DNA from: an uncultured Bacteroidales bacterium
GTDB lineage: Bacteria > Bacteroidota > Bacteroidia > Bacteroidales > FEN-979
NCBI GenBank assembly: GCA_903837605.1
Contig: CAILVF010000019.1
Coordinates: 1 to 50,517 of the forward strand
DNA length: 50,517 bases
Direction of reading: 5' to 3'
Shown: positions 25,887 to 35,071 of the stretch, in pieces
Layout of the letters: every line of letters starts with the position of its first letter
Position numbering within the stretch: position 1 is the first letter of the stretch
Position numbers and translations under genes: made by a program
Notes under the pieces: generated by a model
Database searches by the model: none
The model's input: the letters and a program-made list of their open reading frames with translations, nothing else
What the model was told of the DNA's origin: nothing

Positions 25887-26825
25887 ATGTTTTCCAAAGA
25901 ATTGCTTCAACCGCTTGAAGAACTAAGGGATTGTGCAATATGCCCGCGGGAATGCCATGTTGATCGACTGGAAGCCCCAACAGGCGTTTGTCGCAGCGAC
26001 GCTTCGTTCAATATAGCTTCGATCTGTATCCATAAAGGGGAGGAACCTGTAATATCAGGCCCGAAGGGGATCTGCAATATTTTTTTTACAAACTGCAACC
26101 TTCAGTGCATTTACTGCCAGAATCATCAGATCAGCGATACCGGCACGCCAAGGGCCTCATCCCGGATGGAACTTTCTGAAATTGTTGCAGAAGTGACATC
26201 AATCCTGGACCGGGGAATCGGGATGGTTGGTTTTGTTTCACCTTCCCATTTCATTCCCCAGATGAAGATAATAATCAGGGCTGTTGAAGAAAGCGGATAT
26301 TCGCCACGCTGGGTATACAATACCAATGCCTATGATAAAGAAAGTACATTGCGCTCTCTGGAAGGTATTATCGATATATACCTGCCTGATTTTAAATATA
26401 TGGACCCCCTGCTTGCAAAGTCCCTGTCAAAGGCCGGTGACTACCCTGAAACAGCTACAGCTGCGATACGGGAGATGTACAGGCAGAAAGGATCTGTTCT
26501 TCATCTTTCGGCTAATGGTGTGGCCGAATCAGGAATCGTGATCCGTCATCTCGTTCTCCCCGGCCAGGTTCAGAACAGCCTGCAGGTGTTAAGGTATATC
26601 GCTGAGGAAATTTCACCCAAACTGCACATTTCCCTGATGTCGCAATACTACCCGACCCCATGGGTCATTGGCCACCCATTTCTGGGCAGGGGGCTTTCGC
26701 GTGAAGAATACGGGATAGTTTTAGACGAAATGGAACTTCTTGGCCTCGACAATGGATGGATACAGGGAATCGAGAGCACGGCTCATTACCAGCCTGACTT
26801 CAAAAGGGAACATCCTTTTGAATAG
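25887..26825 (+). CDS. PflA-like radical SAM protein
   Basis: 312 residues from ATG 25887; an in-frame TTG at 25851 is less likely. The radical SAM [4Fe-4S] motif is C-x3-C-x2-C (CNLQCIYCQN). Before it lies a conserved Cys-rich lead (CAICPRECHVDR, then GVCRSD), seen in the pyruvate-formate-lyase-activase-like subgroup related to AmmeMemoRadiSam proteins. SAM is cleaved to a 5'-deoxyadenosyl radical; the target is unknown. It is divergent from the HAD operon with about 100 bp between starts. Confidence 0.85.
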   Translation: MFSKELLQPLEELRDCAICPRECHVDRLEAPTGVCRSDASFNIASICIHKGEEPVISGPKGICNIFFTNCNLQCIYCQNHQISDTGTPRASSRMELSEIVAEVTSILDRGIGMVGFVSPSHFIPQMKIIIRAVEESGYSPRWVYNTNAYDKESTLRSLEGIIDIYLPDFKYMDPLLAKSLSKAGDYPETATAAIREMYRQKGSVLHLSANGVAESGIVIRHLVLPGQVQNSLQVLRYIAEEISPKLHISLMSQYYPTPWVIGHPFLGRGLSREEYGIVLDEMELLGLDNGWIQGIESTAHYQPDFKREHPFE

Positions 26826-26894
26826 TTCCAGGTGATATCATCGGCAAAAACGCCTTCTTCACCGATTAGTTTATGAGTAAGCGGGGAATGTCAT

Positions 26895-26902
26895 TATTTT
26901 TG
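26895..26902 (+). promoter_or_regulatory. -7 element for the C1B peptidase gene
   Basis: TATTTTTG, an exact TAnnTTTG match, 30 bp before ATG 26932. Confidence 0.5.
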
Positions 26903-26931
26903 GAGCGAATCAACCTAACAAAATAAATCTC

Positions 26932-28131
26932 ATGAAACAACTCACACTCATCTTCCTGCCATTACTGTTCCTTGCAGCAACAGGTTTTGCCCAGGATAAA
27001 GAAAAGAAAGCCGACTCTTCCTACCAATTCACAGTGGTAAAGCAATTACCTGCAACATGTGTCAAGAACCAGAACCGTTCGGGGACCTGCTGGAGTTATT
27101 CAGCCATTTCATTCCTTGAATCAGAACTTCTGAGGACAGGAAAAGACACATTTGACCTATCAGAAATGTATTGCGTTCGCCAGTGTTATTCAGATAAAGC
27201 AAAGATCTATGTTCGCTTTGAAGGCAAACATAATTTTGGAGGCGGCGGTGCTGCCCACGACGTAACTTATGTACTGAAGAATTACGGTATGGTTCCCGAA
27301 GAAGCTTTCAACGGACTTACCATTGGTGAAAAACTTCCTGTTCACGGCGAGATGGATGCAGTGCTTTCTGCCTATGTGGATGCCGTTGTTAAAAATCCGA
27401 ATAAAAAACTCACCCCGGTCTGGCATACGGGGTTTGAAGGCATACTGGATGCATACCTTGGCAAGGCACCTGCCTCGTTTACCTATAAAGGAAAGACTTA
27501 TACCCCTCAGACTTTTGCAGGTATGATGGGCCTGAATGCCGACGATTATGTTGAACTTACATCATACACCCATCATCCTTTTTATTCAAAATTTATCCTG
27601 GAAGTGCCCGACAACTGGCTCATGGAAGGTGATTATAATGTTCCTGTAAACGACCTGATCGCTATCATCGACAATTCAATAGAAAACGGTTATACCGTTG
27701 TATGGGGTGCCGATGTAAGTGAAAAGGGATTCTCCTGGAAGAACGGGGTTGCCATCGTTCCTGATAAAAATGCCCCTGAACTGGCTGGTCTGGAGCAGGC
27801 GAAATGGTCAAAGATGACCGATGCTGAAAAGGACAAGCTGTTATATAAATTTGACAAACCCGTTCCCGAGAAAAAGATCACCCAGGAATTGCGCCAGCTT
27901 GAGTTTGACAATTACCAGACAACCGATGACCATGGAATGCAGATTACGGGTATCGCCAAAGACCAGAATGGAAATAAATATTATATAGTAAAAAATTCCT
28001 GGGGGCTGGATGACCACAAGTACAAGGGTTATTTTTACGCATCAGAAGCTTATGTGATGCTTAAAACCATGGATATCATGGTTAATAAGAATGCCATCCC
28101 CGGGGAGATCAGGAAGAAACTTGGCCTATAA
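26932..28131 (+). CDS. Exported aminopeptidase C / bleomycin-hydrolase-type peptidase (C1B)
   Basis: 399 residues with a signal peptide (MKQLTLIFLPLLFLAATGFA). The cysteine-protease triad is visible: NQNRSGTCWSYSAISFLESE (oxyanion Gln and nucleophile Cys), DDHGMQITG (His), and KNSWG (Asn). The insertion pattern matches the C1B family, which normally forms hexameric aminopeptidases; unlike the cytosolic PepC it carries a leader, so it acts outside the inner membrane. The 3' end overlaps the convergent aat gene by 6 bp. Confidence 0.9.
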   Translation: MKQLTLIFLPLLFLAATGFAQDKEKKADSSYQFTVVKQLPATCVKNQNRSGTCWSYSAISFLESELLRTGKDTFDLSEMYCVRQCYSDKAKIYVRFEGKHNFGGGGAAHDVTYVLKNYGMVPEEAFNGLTIGEKLPVHGEMDAVLSAYVDAVVKNPNKKLTPVWHTGFEGILDAYLGKAPASFTYKGKTYTPQTFAGMMGLNADDYVELTSYTHHPFYSKFILEVPDNWLMEGDYNVPVNDLIAIIDNSIENGYTVVWGADVSEKGFSWKNGVAIVPDKNAPELAGLEQAKWSKMTDAEKDKLLYKFDKPVPEKKITQELRQLEFDNYQTTDDHGMQITGIAKDQNGNKYYIVKNSWGLDDHKYKGYFYASEAYVMLKTMDIMVNKNAIPGEIRKKLGL

Positions 28132-28806
28132 AGCCCAGGGACCTTCATGGGTGGGGTATTCAGCGGCTGACGCCAGTCTTTCCAGGTATTCGGTCCTGGG
28201 AACCTGGCGCGCCCCAAAGTGTTTTAAGAGATCAGTCTCAACCTGGCAGTCAATGAAATGAAACTGCCAGGTTTTTATTTTCTCCACCATATAATAGAAA
28301 GCTACTTTGGAAGCGTCGTTTATTTTATGAAACATGCTTTCACCAAAAAAGGCTCGTCCGATTGAAACCCCGTATAGCCCGCCCGCAAGTTCACCATTGA
28401 GGAATGTTTCAAATGAATGGGCAAAACCAAGTTTATGAAGCCTGACATACGCCTCGATAAAATCCCCGTCAATCCAGGTACCCTCCTGTCCATCACGGGG
28501 CGCTTCGGCACAGGCTTCAATAACCTGCTGAAAAGAACTGTCGGCCCTGATCTCGAATTTACGGCTCCTGATCAGGCGTTTGAGAGATTCGGAAACCTTC
28601 ATTTCACCAGGGAATAAAACCATCCTCGGGTCGGGGGAGAACCAGAAAATATCTTCCTCATCCCTGAACCAGGGGAATATGCCATCAGCATAGGCTTTAA
28701 GCAGCCTTGCAGCGGACAGATCACCGCCTATAGCCAACAATCCATCCGGTTCAGCTTCAGAGGGAGGTGGAAAGACCGGTTCATCGGGAAGAAGATAAAC
28801 AGGCAT
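28126..28806 (-). CDS. aat: Leucyl/phenylalanyl-tRNA-protein transferase
   Basis: Aat adds Leu or Phe from charged tRNA to N-terminal Arg or Lys of proteins, creating N-degrons for ClpS-ClpAP. Typical blocks are seen: GLLAIGGDLSAARLLKAYADGIFPW, here split as GLLAIGGDLS then YADGIFPWF, followed by FWFSPDPRMVLFP, and the acyltransferase region SFETFLNGELAGGLYGVSIG with FGESMFH. Length 226 is normal. Its functional partner clpS is in the same window at 44056-44328. The beta-propeller gene stops 10 bp upstream of its start, so the two may be cotranscribed. Confidence 0.95.
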   Translation of the reverse strand: MPVYLLPDEPVFPPPSEAEPDGLLAIGGDLSAARLLKAYADGIFPWFRDEEDIFWFSPDPRMVLFPGEMKVSESLKRLIRSRKFEIRADSSFQQVIEACAEAPRDGQEGTWIDGDFIEAYVRLHKLGFAHSFETFLNGELAGGLYGVSIGRAFFGESMFHKINDASKVAFYYMVEKIKTWQFHFIDCQVETDLLKHFGARQVPRTEYLERLASAAEYPTHEGPWAL

Positions 28807-28815
28807 TCAAAGGGT

Positions 28816-29817
28816 TTATTTGCCGACTACAACAACCTGGAAACTTCCAGGTGTCATCTTTCTGTGGTTATTTTCCATGGTCACATCAGCTGAAGACATG
28901 TAGATCTTCTTTTCAGCTTCACTGTATGTAATTGTCCTTGCACTTTTCCGGGTAGGCAAAGTCTGGACCACGCTGTAATCTTTCGGGCTTTTCTGGTGAA
29001 CTACCGTCAGCACTCCTTCTCCGCATGAAGCCGCTATGTTCTGGTCCTCTTTGATAAAAACCAGGCCGTCGCAGCCGTCACCCATGGGGAGGGAGGCAAT
29101 GATCTTGCCATTTGTACAATCCATCACCACGATGGTCTTGGACTCTCCGCAGGCTGAAAACAACCTGTTTGTCTTCAGGTCTATTGCCAGTCCCGAAGGC
29201 TCCTTCCCGGGATCCAGTGGCCATTCTGCATCGATCTTCAGTGACTTTGCATCAAATTTCGTGATGGTCGATTTGTCTTCAATATTTACAAAGATTTTAC
29301 CCTTGCCGTCAGAAACTGCGGCTTCAGGTTTACCGGAAACCGGCATAGTGCCTGCAACCTCATTTGTTTTGGCATCAATGGCAGTTACTGAACTGCCACG
29401 CCCGTTAAATGTAAATATCCTTTTGCTGTAAGGATCGTACAAGACAGCATCCGGGTTTTTATCTGTCTTGATCTTTGCCGTTACCTGCAGGGAATTAAGA
29501 TCAAAAACAACGACTGAATCCAGCCGGCCGGCCGTGATGAACCCTTTGCCAAATTCTTTCGCAATGGCTATCCCGTGAACTCCCGGTGTACCGGTAATGG
29601 TACCAATAACTTTCTCTGTTTTAATGTCAAGGACCTGCACCATTGTTCCATGGGATACATAAAGCCTCTGGGTTGCATCATCAGCTAACAGGTAATCCCA
29701 GCCGGCATCGCCTTCCAGGGATATGTTTTTCAGTACTTTATACTCGGTTTTTTGTGCCTGGGCAGCCTGGAAAGCGCAGAAAGCAGCGATGATAAGCAAA
29801 CATTTTAATGTTTTCAT
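28816..29817 (-). CDS. Secreted YVTN-type beta-propeller protein
   Basis: 333 residues with a signal peptide (MKTLKCLLIIAAFCAFQAAQA). The rest is a chain of about seven blades of the YVTN/NHL type: GWDYLLADDATQRLYVSH, GVHGIAIAKEFGKGFITAG, PDAVLYDPYSKRIFTF, PEAAVSDGKGKIFVNI, PSGLAIDLKTNRLFSA, CDGLVFIKEDQNIAAS and ARTITYSEAEKKIYMSS. Such proteins usually bind ligands or partners in the periplasm. No enzyme motif is seen. It lies upstream of aat (10 bp gap) on the same strand. Confidence 0.8.
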   Translation of the reverse strand: MKTLKCLLIIAAFCAFQAAQAQKTEYKVLKNISLEGDAGWDYLLADDATQRLYVSHGTMVQVLDIKTEKVIGTITGTPGVHGIAIAKEFGKGFITAGRLDSVVVFDLNSLQVTAKIKTDKNPDAVLYDPYSKRIFTFNGRGSSVTAIDAKTNEVAGTMPVSGKPEAAVSDGKGKIFVNIEDKSTITKFDAKSLKIDAEWPLDPGKEPSGLAIDLKTNRLFSACGESKTIVVMDCTNGKIIASLPMGDGCDGLVFIKEDQNIAASCGEGVLTVVHQKSPKDYSVVQTLPTRKSARTITYSEAEKKIYMSSADVTMENNHRKMTPGSFQVVVVGK

Positions 29818-29962
29818 AATTATTGGTCAATAAGGGTTTTTAATACTGTGGTTAATTTCTGCCTCTGAAAATGACATTAAACAAAAGTAACAATAAAGCC
29901 GGGAAAATCCTGCTTTATATCAATTTTGAAATAAACACTTTATATAACAGGCTGGCATGGCC

Positions 29963-29970
29963 TAATTTTG
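29963..29970 (+). promoter_or_regulatory. -7 element for the T9SS Asp-box protein
   Basis: TAATTTTG matches TAnnTTTG, 15 bp before ATG 29985. It argues against the in-frame start at 29871, which would be upstream of it. Confidence 0.5.
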
Positions 29971-29984
29971 CCTACCTTCACATC

Positions 29985-31688
29985 ATGAAATCAAAATCCG
30001 TTTGCAGGAGAGTGTTAGTGACATTGATGCTCCTCACTCCATTTTATTCTTTTTCCCAGCAGGGCAACGATAATGCGGGATCAATAGGCCGCTTGCACCA
30101 TGAAGTGCCGGATCAGCCATATATGTCTCCCCGGTCAGGTCCCCACACAACTGCTCCCCGCCTCAAAAGCACCGGTTTCACGATGGTTCAGGTCAATGTG
30201 GATGCAAATGGCGATAACATACCGGGGGATGCGGCAAATGAACCTTCGATGAGCATCAATCCCACCGATCCCCAGCACATCGTCATTGGCTGGCGCCAGT
30301 TTGACAATGTCCTGAGTAATTTCAGGCAGGCAGGCTACGCGTATTCCGGTGACGGCGGGCTCACATGGACTTTTCCGGGTGTTATTACCCCCGGGATATT
30401 CAGAAGCGACCCGGTGCTTGACGGAGATGCCCTTGGATATGTATATTACAACAGCCTGACTTCTGATGGGGCAAATTATTCTTGCAAAGTTTTCAAAAGC
30501 GACAATGGGGGGTCTTCCTGGGATGCGGGTGTTGATGCACATGGAGGAGACAAGCAATGGATGGTCATCGACCGTAGCGGTGGAACTGGAACAGGGAATG
30601 TATACTCCGACTGGAATGAACAATTCACTTCCTGTGCTCCGGGAGCCTTCATTCGTTCAACCGATAATGGGGCAACCTTTGAGAATTGCACCCAAATCCC
30701 CGGAAACCCATACTGGGGGACAATGGCGGTTGGAAACAACGGGGAAGTATACACCACGGGACGAACCGATTTTTACGGAGTAATAGTTTTAAAATCGACA
30801 GCCGCCCAGTATCCCGATTCAATTCCTGTATGGAATATGTCGCTGGTTGACCTCGACGGGCAGGTAACCTACGGGCAGCTTGTTAATCCGGGAGGTTTGT
30901 CGGGACAGATCAGTATTGCCGTAGACCATTCAGGCGGCCCTGCTAATGACAATGTTTACCTTTTATCAACTGTTGCGAGATTCTCCAACAGTGATTCTGC
31001 CGATGTGATGTTCACCCGCAGCACCGACGGAGGTATGACCTGGAGCGCCCCCGTAAGAGTAAACGATGACCCGGGAACCGATAGCTACCAATGGTTCGGG
31101 ACCATGTCGGTCGCACCAAACGGGAGGATAGATGCGGTTTGGCTCGATACACGAGACTCCCCTCCGGGCTCTCTGCTTTCGGCACTATACTATTCCTACT
31201 CACTGAACCAGGGAATAAGCTGGTCGGGCAACCAGAAACTTACTCCTCTTTTCGATTCCCGAATCGGGTGGCCTCAACAGCCAAAAATGGGGGATTACAT
31301 TTCAATGGCCTCCGACAACAGCAAAGCATACCTTGCCTGGACCAATACATTCAACTTTGAGGAAGACGTATATTTCAGCACAATAACACCTTCCACAATA
31401 GGCATCTCAGACATACAACCCGGGAATTCAGGCATCCAGATTTCGGCAAATCCCCGCCCGCTCAGGGAACATGCAACAATTGATTATTATTTGCCTGAAA
31501 ATAATTTTACCACCATACAGCTTGTCGATATCAGCGGGAGAATAGTAAAAACTATTGTTTCTTCATACCAGGATAAGGGAGCCCATCACGCTAGCCTTTC
31601 AGGTTCAGACATCCCTGGTGGATACTATTTCATCCGCATTGAATCCGGGACACAAAGCAGTAATCTGGGGATTGCTAAAATCAATTAA
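29985..31688 (+). CDS. T9SS-exported Asp-box (BNR) beta-propeller protein
   Basis: 567 residues from ATG 29985, which gives a proper signal peptide (MKSKSVCRRVLVTLMLLTPF). The body carries at least five Asp-box/BNR turns: SGDGGLTW, SDNGGSSW, STDNGATF, STDGGMTW and the weaker SLNQGISW, the fold of sialidases and many surface-binding propellers. No complete sialidase arginine triad can be assigned, so an enzymatic role is unproven. The last 80 or so residues (ISANPRPLREHATIDYYLP, VDISGRIVKTI, IPGGYYFIRIESG) form a type IX secretion C-terminal sorting domain, so the protein should cross the outer membrane and be surface attached. It is convergent with the aminotransferase (4-bp overlap). Confidence 0.85.
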   Translation: MKSKSVCRRVLVTLMLLTPFYSFSQQGNDNAGSIGRLHHEVPDQPYMSPRSGPHTTAPRLKSTGFTMVQVNVDANGDNIPGDAANEPSMSINPTDPQHIVIGWRQFDNVLSNFRQAGYAYSGDGGLTWTFPGVITPGIFRSDPVLDGDALGYVYYNSLTSDGANYSCKVFKSDNGGSSWDAGVDAHGGDKQWMVIDRSGGTGTGNVYSDWNEQFTSCAPGAFIRSTDNGATFENCTQIPGNPYWGTMAVGNNGEVYTTGRTDFYGVIVLKSTAAQYPDSIPVWNMSLVDLDGQVTYGQLVNPGGLSGQISIAVDHSGGPANDNVYLLSTVARFSNSDSADVMFTRSTDGGMTWSAPVRVNDDPGTDSYQWFGTMSVAPNGRIDAVWLDTRDSPPGSLLSALYYSYSLNQGISWSGNQKLTPLFDSRIGWPQQPKMGDYISMASDNSKAYLAWTNTFNFEEDVYFSTITPSTIGISDIQPGNSGIQISANPRPLREHATIDYYLPENNFTTIQLVDISGRIVKTIVSSYQDKGAHHASLSGSDIPGGYYFIRIESGTQSSNLGIAKIN

Positions 31689-32890
31689 GTTTTAGTGGAA
31701 GTTGAAGCCATCGCCTTCAAGAGCCTGCCCATCCCTTCATTGATCTCCTTCCCGCTGATAACAAGAGGAGGTGCGATCCTGAAAGTTGCAGGTTTAAAAA
31801 GATAGTAATCAATTAGAACTCCATGGTCAAGACAGGAATCCAGGAAAACTTTGCGTTTGGAGACATCGGCAAGGTCTATCCCAAGCGCCAGGCCTTTACG
31901 CCGGATACCTGAGATTAACCCTTTTTGAAGAGCTTCAGAGAGCATACCCTCAATTAGTTTTCCTTTCTCCTCAGCGGCCTGCGGATGTTGGCCTCCCAGG
32001 AGGACGTCTATCCCCGCTATGGCGGCTGCACAGCTTACCGGGTGGCCCCCGAAGGTGGTTATATGCCCCAGTTCAGGATTAAACGCCAGGCTTTCCATAA
32101 TATTTTTAGGGGCTATGAAGGCTCCCAGGGGCATGCCGGCGCCAAGGGCTTTGGCCAGGACCAGTATATCCGGCACTATCCCGTAAGGTTCGAAACTGAA
32201 AAAACTGCCGGTCCGGCCGAAACCCATCTGAACATCATCAATAACAAGCAGTGTGCCTGTTTCATTACATCGTTTACGTAATTGAAACATGAAACCGTCG
32301 GCTGGAGGGATCAGCCCGGCCTCCGACTGGGTGGTTTCTGTGACGACACAGGCAGTGTGCCGGGTTATCTTTTCAAGATCACTGAAATTGTTGAATTCAA
32401 GGAAACTTACATCCGGCAACAGGGGACGGAAAGCCTGTTTCATCTTTTCATTCCCCAGTATACTCAGGGAACCCTGGGTCGAGCCATGGTAGGCATTTTT
32501 AAAGGCAATAATCCCCGAACGGCCGGTGAAACGCTTGGCCAGCTTCATTGCTCCTTCAATTGCCTCAGTGCCAGAATTCACAAAATACACTGAATCCAGT
32601 GAAGAGGGGAGAAGGCTGACCAGTTTTTCAGCCAGTTTTACCTGGGGCGAATGAATGAACTCCCCGTATACATTAACATATAAGTAAGCATCGAGCTGCT
32701 TATGAATGGCCTCGATTACCTGCGGATGCCTGTGCCCCACATTGCTGACCGATATCCCGGAAACAAGGTCGATATAATCCTTTCCGCCCCGGTCATACAA
32801 ATAAACCCCTTCGGCTTTCACAATGTCAAGCGCCATTGGGCCGAATGCAGGCAAACCCAGGTAACGGTAGAACAACTCCCTTTCGGTCAT
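31685..32890 (-). CDS. Class III PLP-dependent aminotransferase
   Basis: 401 residues in the acetylornithine/4-aminobutyrate aminotransferase fold. Seen: DLVSGISVSNVGHRHPQV, FVNSGTEAIEGAMKLA (cofactor phosphate site), NAYHGST, DDVQMGFGRTG (the usual motif is DEVQTGFGRTG), and the PLP lysine in LAKALGAGMPLGA. The substrate among omega-amines and amino acids cannot be chosen by eye. It is not next to arginine genes, so acetylornithine is not favoured. It is divergent from the second SDR, with a repeat island between. Confidence 0.88.
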   Translation of the reverse strand: MTERELFYRYLGLPAFGPMALDIVKAEGVYLYDRGGKDYIDLVSGISVSNVGHRHPQVIEAIHKQLDAYLYVNVYGEFIHSPQVKLAEKLVSLLPSSLDSVYFVNSGTEAIEGAMKLAKRFTGRSGIIAFKNAYHGSTQGSLSILGNEKMKQAFRPLLPDVSFLEFNNFSDLEKITRHTACVVTETTQSEAGLIPPADGFMFQLRKRCNETGTLLVIDDVQMGFGRTGSFFSFEPYGIVPDILVLAKALGAGMPLGAFIAPKNIMESLAFNPELGHITTFGGHPVSCAAAIAGIDVLLGGQHPQAAEEKGKLIEGMLSEALQKGLISGIRRKGLALGIDLADVSKRKVFLDSCLDHGVLIDYYLFKPATFRIAPPLVISGKEINEGMGRLLKAMASTSTKT

Positions 32891-32928
32891 TTTCGTTTTT
32901 CTACGAAATTACGGATTTTAATACAAAT

Positions 32929-33012
32929 AGCCATGTGCCATGTGCCATGAGTAAGAAGTACATTTATTACCTTTCACTCCACACTCGTGGCTCATGGCTC
33001 ATGGCTCATGCC
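32929..33012. repeat. Inverted GCCATG/GGCTCATG repeat island
   Basis: Left arm gccatgtgccatgtgccatg (32929-32948) and right arm ggctcatggctcatggctcatg (from 32989) are imperfect inverted tandem repeats around a 40-bp spacer. The same words (CATGAGCC) recur at 44641-44690. The island precedes the SDR promoter, so it is not translated. Confidence 0.6.
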
Positions 33013-33019
33013 TATTTTC

Positions 33020-33027
33020 TATCTTTG
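33020..33027 (+). promoter_or_regulatory. -7 element for the second SDR gene
   Basis: TATCTTTG matches TAnnTTTG, 17 bp before ATG 33044. It rules out the in-frame ATG at 32987, which lies inside the repeat island upstream. Confidence 0.5.
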
Positions 33028-33043
33028 CTCCAAACTTCAACCC

Positions 33044-33844
33044 ATGCTTAACAAAGTCAGCATCATAACCGGAGCCTCTTCCGGGATAGGAAGGGCCCTG
33101 GCCATCGAAGCCCATAACAGGGGAGCCAAAGTCGTTTTGGCGGCAAGGAGGACCGGGCTGCTGGAAGAATTCACTTCATCATGGAACACTTCCGACTTTC
33201 TTACGGTTCAGGCCGACGTGACCCATGAAGACGATTGCCGGCGCCTGATCGAAGCTGCCGTGCAAAAATTCGGCCGTATCGATGTACTCATCAACAATGC
33301 AGGAATTTCAATGAGGGCCTTGTTTGAAGATTTGGATGTTGACGTGATCCGACGGATCATGGATACAAATTTCTGGGGGACAGTCTACTGTTCCAAATTC
33401 GCCCTGCCATACCTGCTGAAAACCAAAGGCTCGCTTGCAGGTGTTTCTTCAGTAGCCGGTTATAAAGGCCTTCCTGGCCGCACTGGGTATTCAGCCTCGA
33501 AATTTGCCATGCACGGGCTCCTCGAAGTCATCCGCATAGAAAACATGAAAAAGGGGCTTCATGTCCTTATCGCCTGTCCGGGCTTCACAGCCAGTAACAT
33601 CCGCAATGTAGCCCTGTCGAAAGACGGTTCTTCCCAGGGTGAGACACCCCTTGACGAAAGTAAACTCATGCCTGCCGAAACGGTAGCTTCGCATATCTGC
33701 GACGCCATAGAAAAACGCCGCGACAGGATAGTCCTCACGACCATGGGAAAACTCACAGTCCTCCTTAACAAGTTCTTCCCGAAGTTTATGGACGGGATGG
33801 TATACAACCATATGGCCAAGGAGCCCGATTCGCCGTTTAAATAA
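33044..33844 (+). CDS. Short-chain dehydrogenase/reductase (second copy)
   Basis: 266 residues from ATG 33044. Cofactor loop TGASSGIG (residues 9-16), NNAG (84-87), catalytic Ser136, Tyr149 and Lys153 (YSASK). The AARR after beta-2 suggests NADPH. The general look, with the AGYKGLPGRTGYSASK segment and an extended C-terminus, resembles the 11beta-HSD/DHRS7-like branch of membrane-lipid or steroid SDRs, though the fold is too common to fix a substrate. It is monocistronic and convergent with xerD, with a 13-bp gap. Confidence 0.9.
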   Translation: MLNKVSIITGASSGIGRALAIEAHNRGAKVVLAARRTGLLEEFTSSWNTSDFLTVQADVTHEDDCRRLIEAAVQKFGRIDVLINNAGISMRALFEDLDVDVIRRIMDTNFWGTVYCSKFALPYLLKTKGSLAGVSSVAGYKGLPGRTGYSASKFAMHGLLEVIRIENMKKGLHVLIACPGFTASNIRNVALSKDGSSQGETPLDESKLMPAETVASHICDAIEKRRDRIVLTTMGKLTVLLNKFFPKFMDGMVYNHMAKEPDSPFK

Positions 33845-33857
33845 ATTATACGAGCGC

Positions 33858-34763
33858 TCAGCTCCTGGGATGGAATTGTATAATGGTGCTCCTCAGGTAC
33901 TCCCTGTCAAGATGGGTATAGATCTCGGTGGTGGTGATGGACTCATGGCCCAGCATGTCCTGGACCGCCCTCAGGTCGGCCCCGCCTTCAACCAGGTGGG
34001 TTGCAAAGGAATGCCGGAAAGTATGCGGACTGATATTTTTCTTTATGCCCGCTTTCGTCGCAAGAGCTTTGATAATAGTAAAGATCATGACCCTGCTCAG
34101 TTTTGATCCCCTTCGGTTCAGGAAAACTATATCGTCATTGCCCGGCTGTAAAGGGATTCCGGTCCTGACTTCCCTTAAATAGTGAACAATCTCGTTCATC
34201 GCAACGGATCCCAGCGGGACAAGCCTTTCCTTATTTCCTTTTCCTACCACCTTAATAAACCCTTCGCTGAAATACAGGTTCGTTATCCTGAGTCCGACCA
34301 CTTCCGAAACACGTAATCCGCAGCCATACATTACCTCGAGGATTGCCTTATTGCGCTTTCCTTCGGGGGTGCTGAGATCGATAACCCCGGTCAATGCGTT
34401 TATTTCAGCTACCGACAGGAATACAGGCAGCTTGCGGCCGGTTTTGGGTGATTCAAGGAGTTCTGTCGGATCTTTACTGATAATATTCTCGAGTAAAAGA
34501 TATTTATAAAAACCTTTCAGCCCGGATACAATCCGGGCCTGGGAAGTTGCTGTCATGCCTAATCCTGTGATCCATTTCAGAAATTCCTGCAAGTCTTTTA
34601 ACGTGACCTGTTCCGGCCCTGTCTTATTACTGCTGTATTCAAGGTATTGTGTCAGTTTTTCAACATCATGCAGATATGCTTCTATGGAATTCAGGGATAA
34701 GGATTTCTCAAGACGGAGAAAGGATTGATACCCGTTTACATAGGATTTCCAGTTCATCTGCAT
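33858..34763 (-). CDS. xerD: Site-specific tyrosine recombinase XerD-like
   Basis: 301 residues. An N-terminal SAM-like core-binding domain (FLRLEKSLSLNSIEAYLHDV) precedes the catalytic domain with Arg in GCGLRVSEVVGL, Lys in VVGKGNKERLVPL, H-x2-R in HTFRHSFATHL, His in MLGHESITTT and nucleophile Tyr in IYTHLD. Xer recombinases resolve chromosome dimers at dif. No dif-like site is recognised in the window. It is divergent from the rpmG operon; a near-consensus TACTTTTA lies upstream on its own strand. Confidence 0.93.
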   Translation of the reverse strand: MQMNWKSYVNGYQSFLRLEKSLSLNSIEAYLHDVEKLTQYLEYSSNKTGPEQVTLKDLQEFLKWITGLGMTATSQARIVSGLKGFYKYLLLENIISKDPTELLESPKTGRKLPVFLSVAEINALTGVIDLSTPEGKRNKAILEVMYGCGLRVSEVVGLRITNLYFSEGFIKVVGKGNKERLVPLGSVAMNEIVHYLREVRTGIPLQPGNDDIVFLNRRGSKLSRVMIFTIIKALATKAGIKKNISPHTFRHSFATHLVEGGADLRAVQDMLGHESITTTEIYTHLDREYLRSTIIQFHPRS

Positions 34764-34813
34764 GGGATAAAACAGCTGAGGATTAATTGATAGTCTAAAA
34801 GTATTAAAATATT

Positions 34814-34844
34814 TTTGTTTATTCGGGGAAAGTTTGTACTTTTG
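34814..34844 (+). promoter_or_regulatory. Full Bacteroidota promoter for rpmG-DUF4295
   Basis: TTTG at 34814-34817, a 19-bp spacer, then TACTTTTG at 34837-34844: an exact match to the TTTG-N19-21-TAnnTTTG consensus. The start ATG 34875 lies 30 bp downstream. This is one of the best promoters in the window and fits a highly expressed ribosomal gene. Confidence 0.75.
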
Positions 34845-34874
34845 CAGTCCTTAAATTTATAAGAATAATTTTTC

Positions 34875-35063
34875 ATGGCAAAGAAGAGCAAAGACCAGAG
34901 AATTCAAGTGATTCTGGAATGCACGGAGCAGAAAACCAGCGGTGTGCCCGGGATATCGCGTTACGTCACCAAGAAAAACAAAAAGAACACACCTGAAAGA
35001 CTTGAGTTGAAAAAATACAACTCATATCTCAAAAAAGTGACAGTTCATAAAGAAATTAAATAA
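34875..35063 (+). CDS. rpmG: Ribosomal protein L33
   Basis: 62 residues, basic, with the L33 core: [12 protein letters not shown], a [18 protein letters not shown] segment and the C-terminal [10 protein letters not shown]. It lacks the zinc-binding cysteine pairs of the C+ form (one Cys only), so it is the zinc-independent type. It is part of the large ribosomal subunit near the E site. In Bacteroidota, L28 (rpmB) usually precedes it, but here the promoter lies directly in front and no rpmB is present. The DUF4295 gene follows after 8 bp. Confidence 0.95.
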   Translation: MAKKSKDQRIQVILECTEQKTSGVPGISRYVTKKNKKNTPERLELKKYNSYLKKVTVHKEIK

Positions 35064-35071
35064 GTTGTATT

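Noticed and set aside
25788..25910. Upstream extension of the HAD phosphatase
   Set aside because: It would run through the -7 promoter box at 25867-25860 and adds no conserved residues; the ATG at 25787 fits the family start.
26836..26868. Imperfect hairpin (ATCGG...CCGAT) after the radical SAM gene
   Set aside because: Only a 5-bp stem with a long loop and no T run; not a convincing terminator.
32987..33043. Upstream ATG for the second SDR (adds 19 residues)
   Set aside because: The extension is encoded by the repeat island and lies upstream of the TATCTTTG promoter box.
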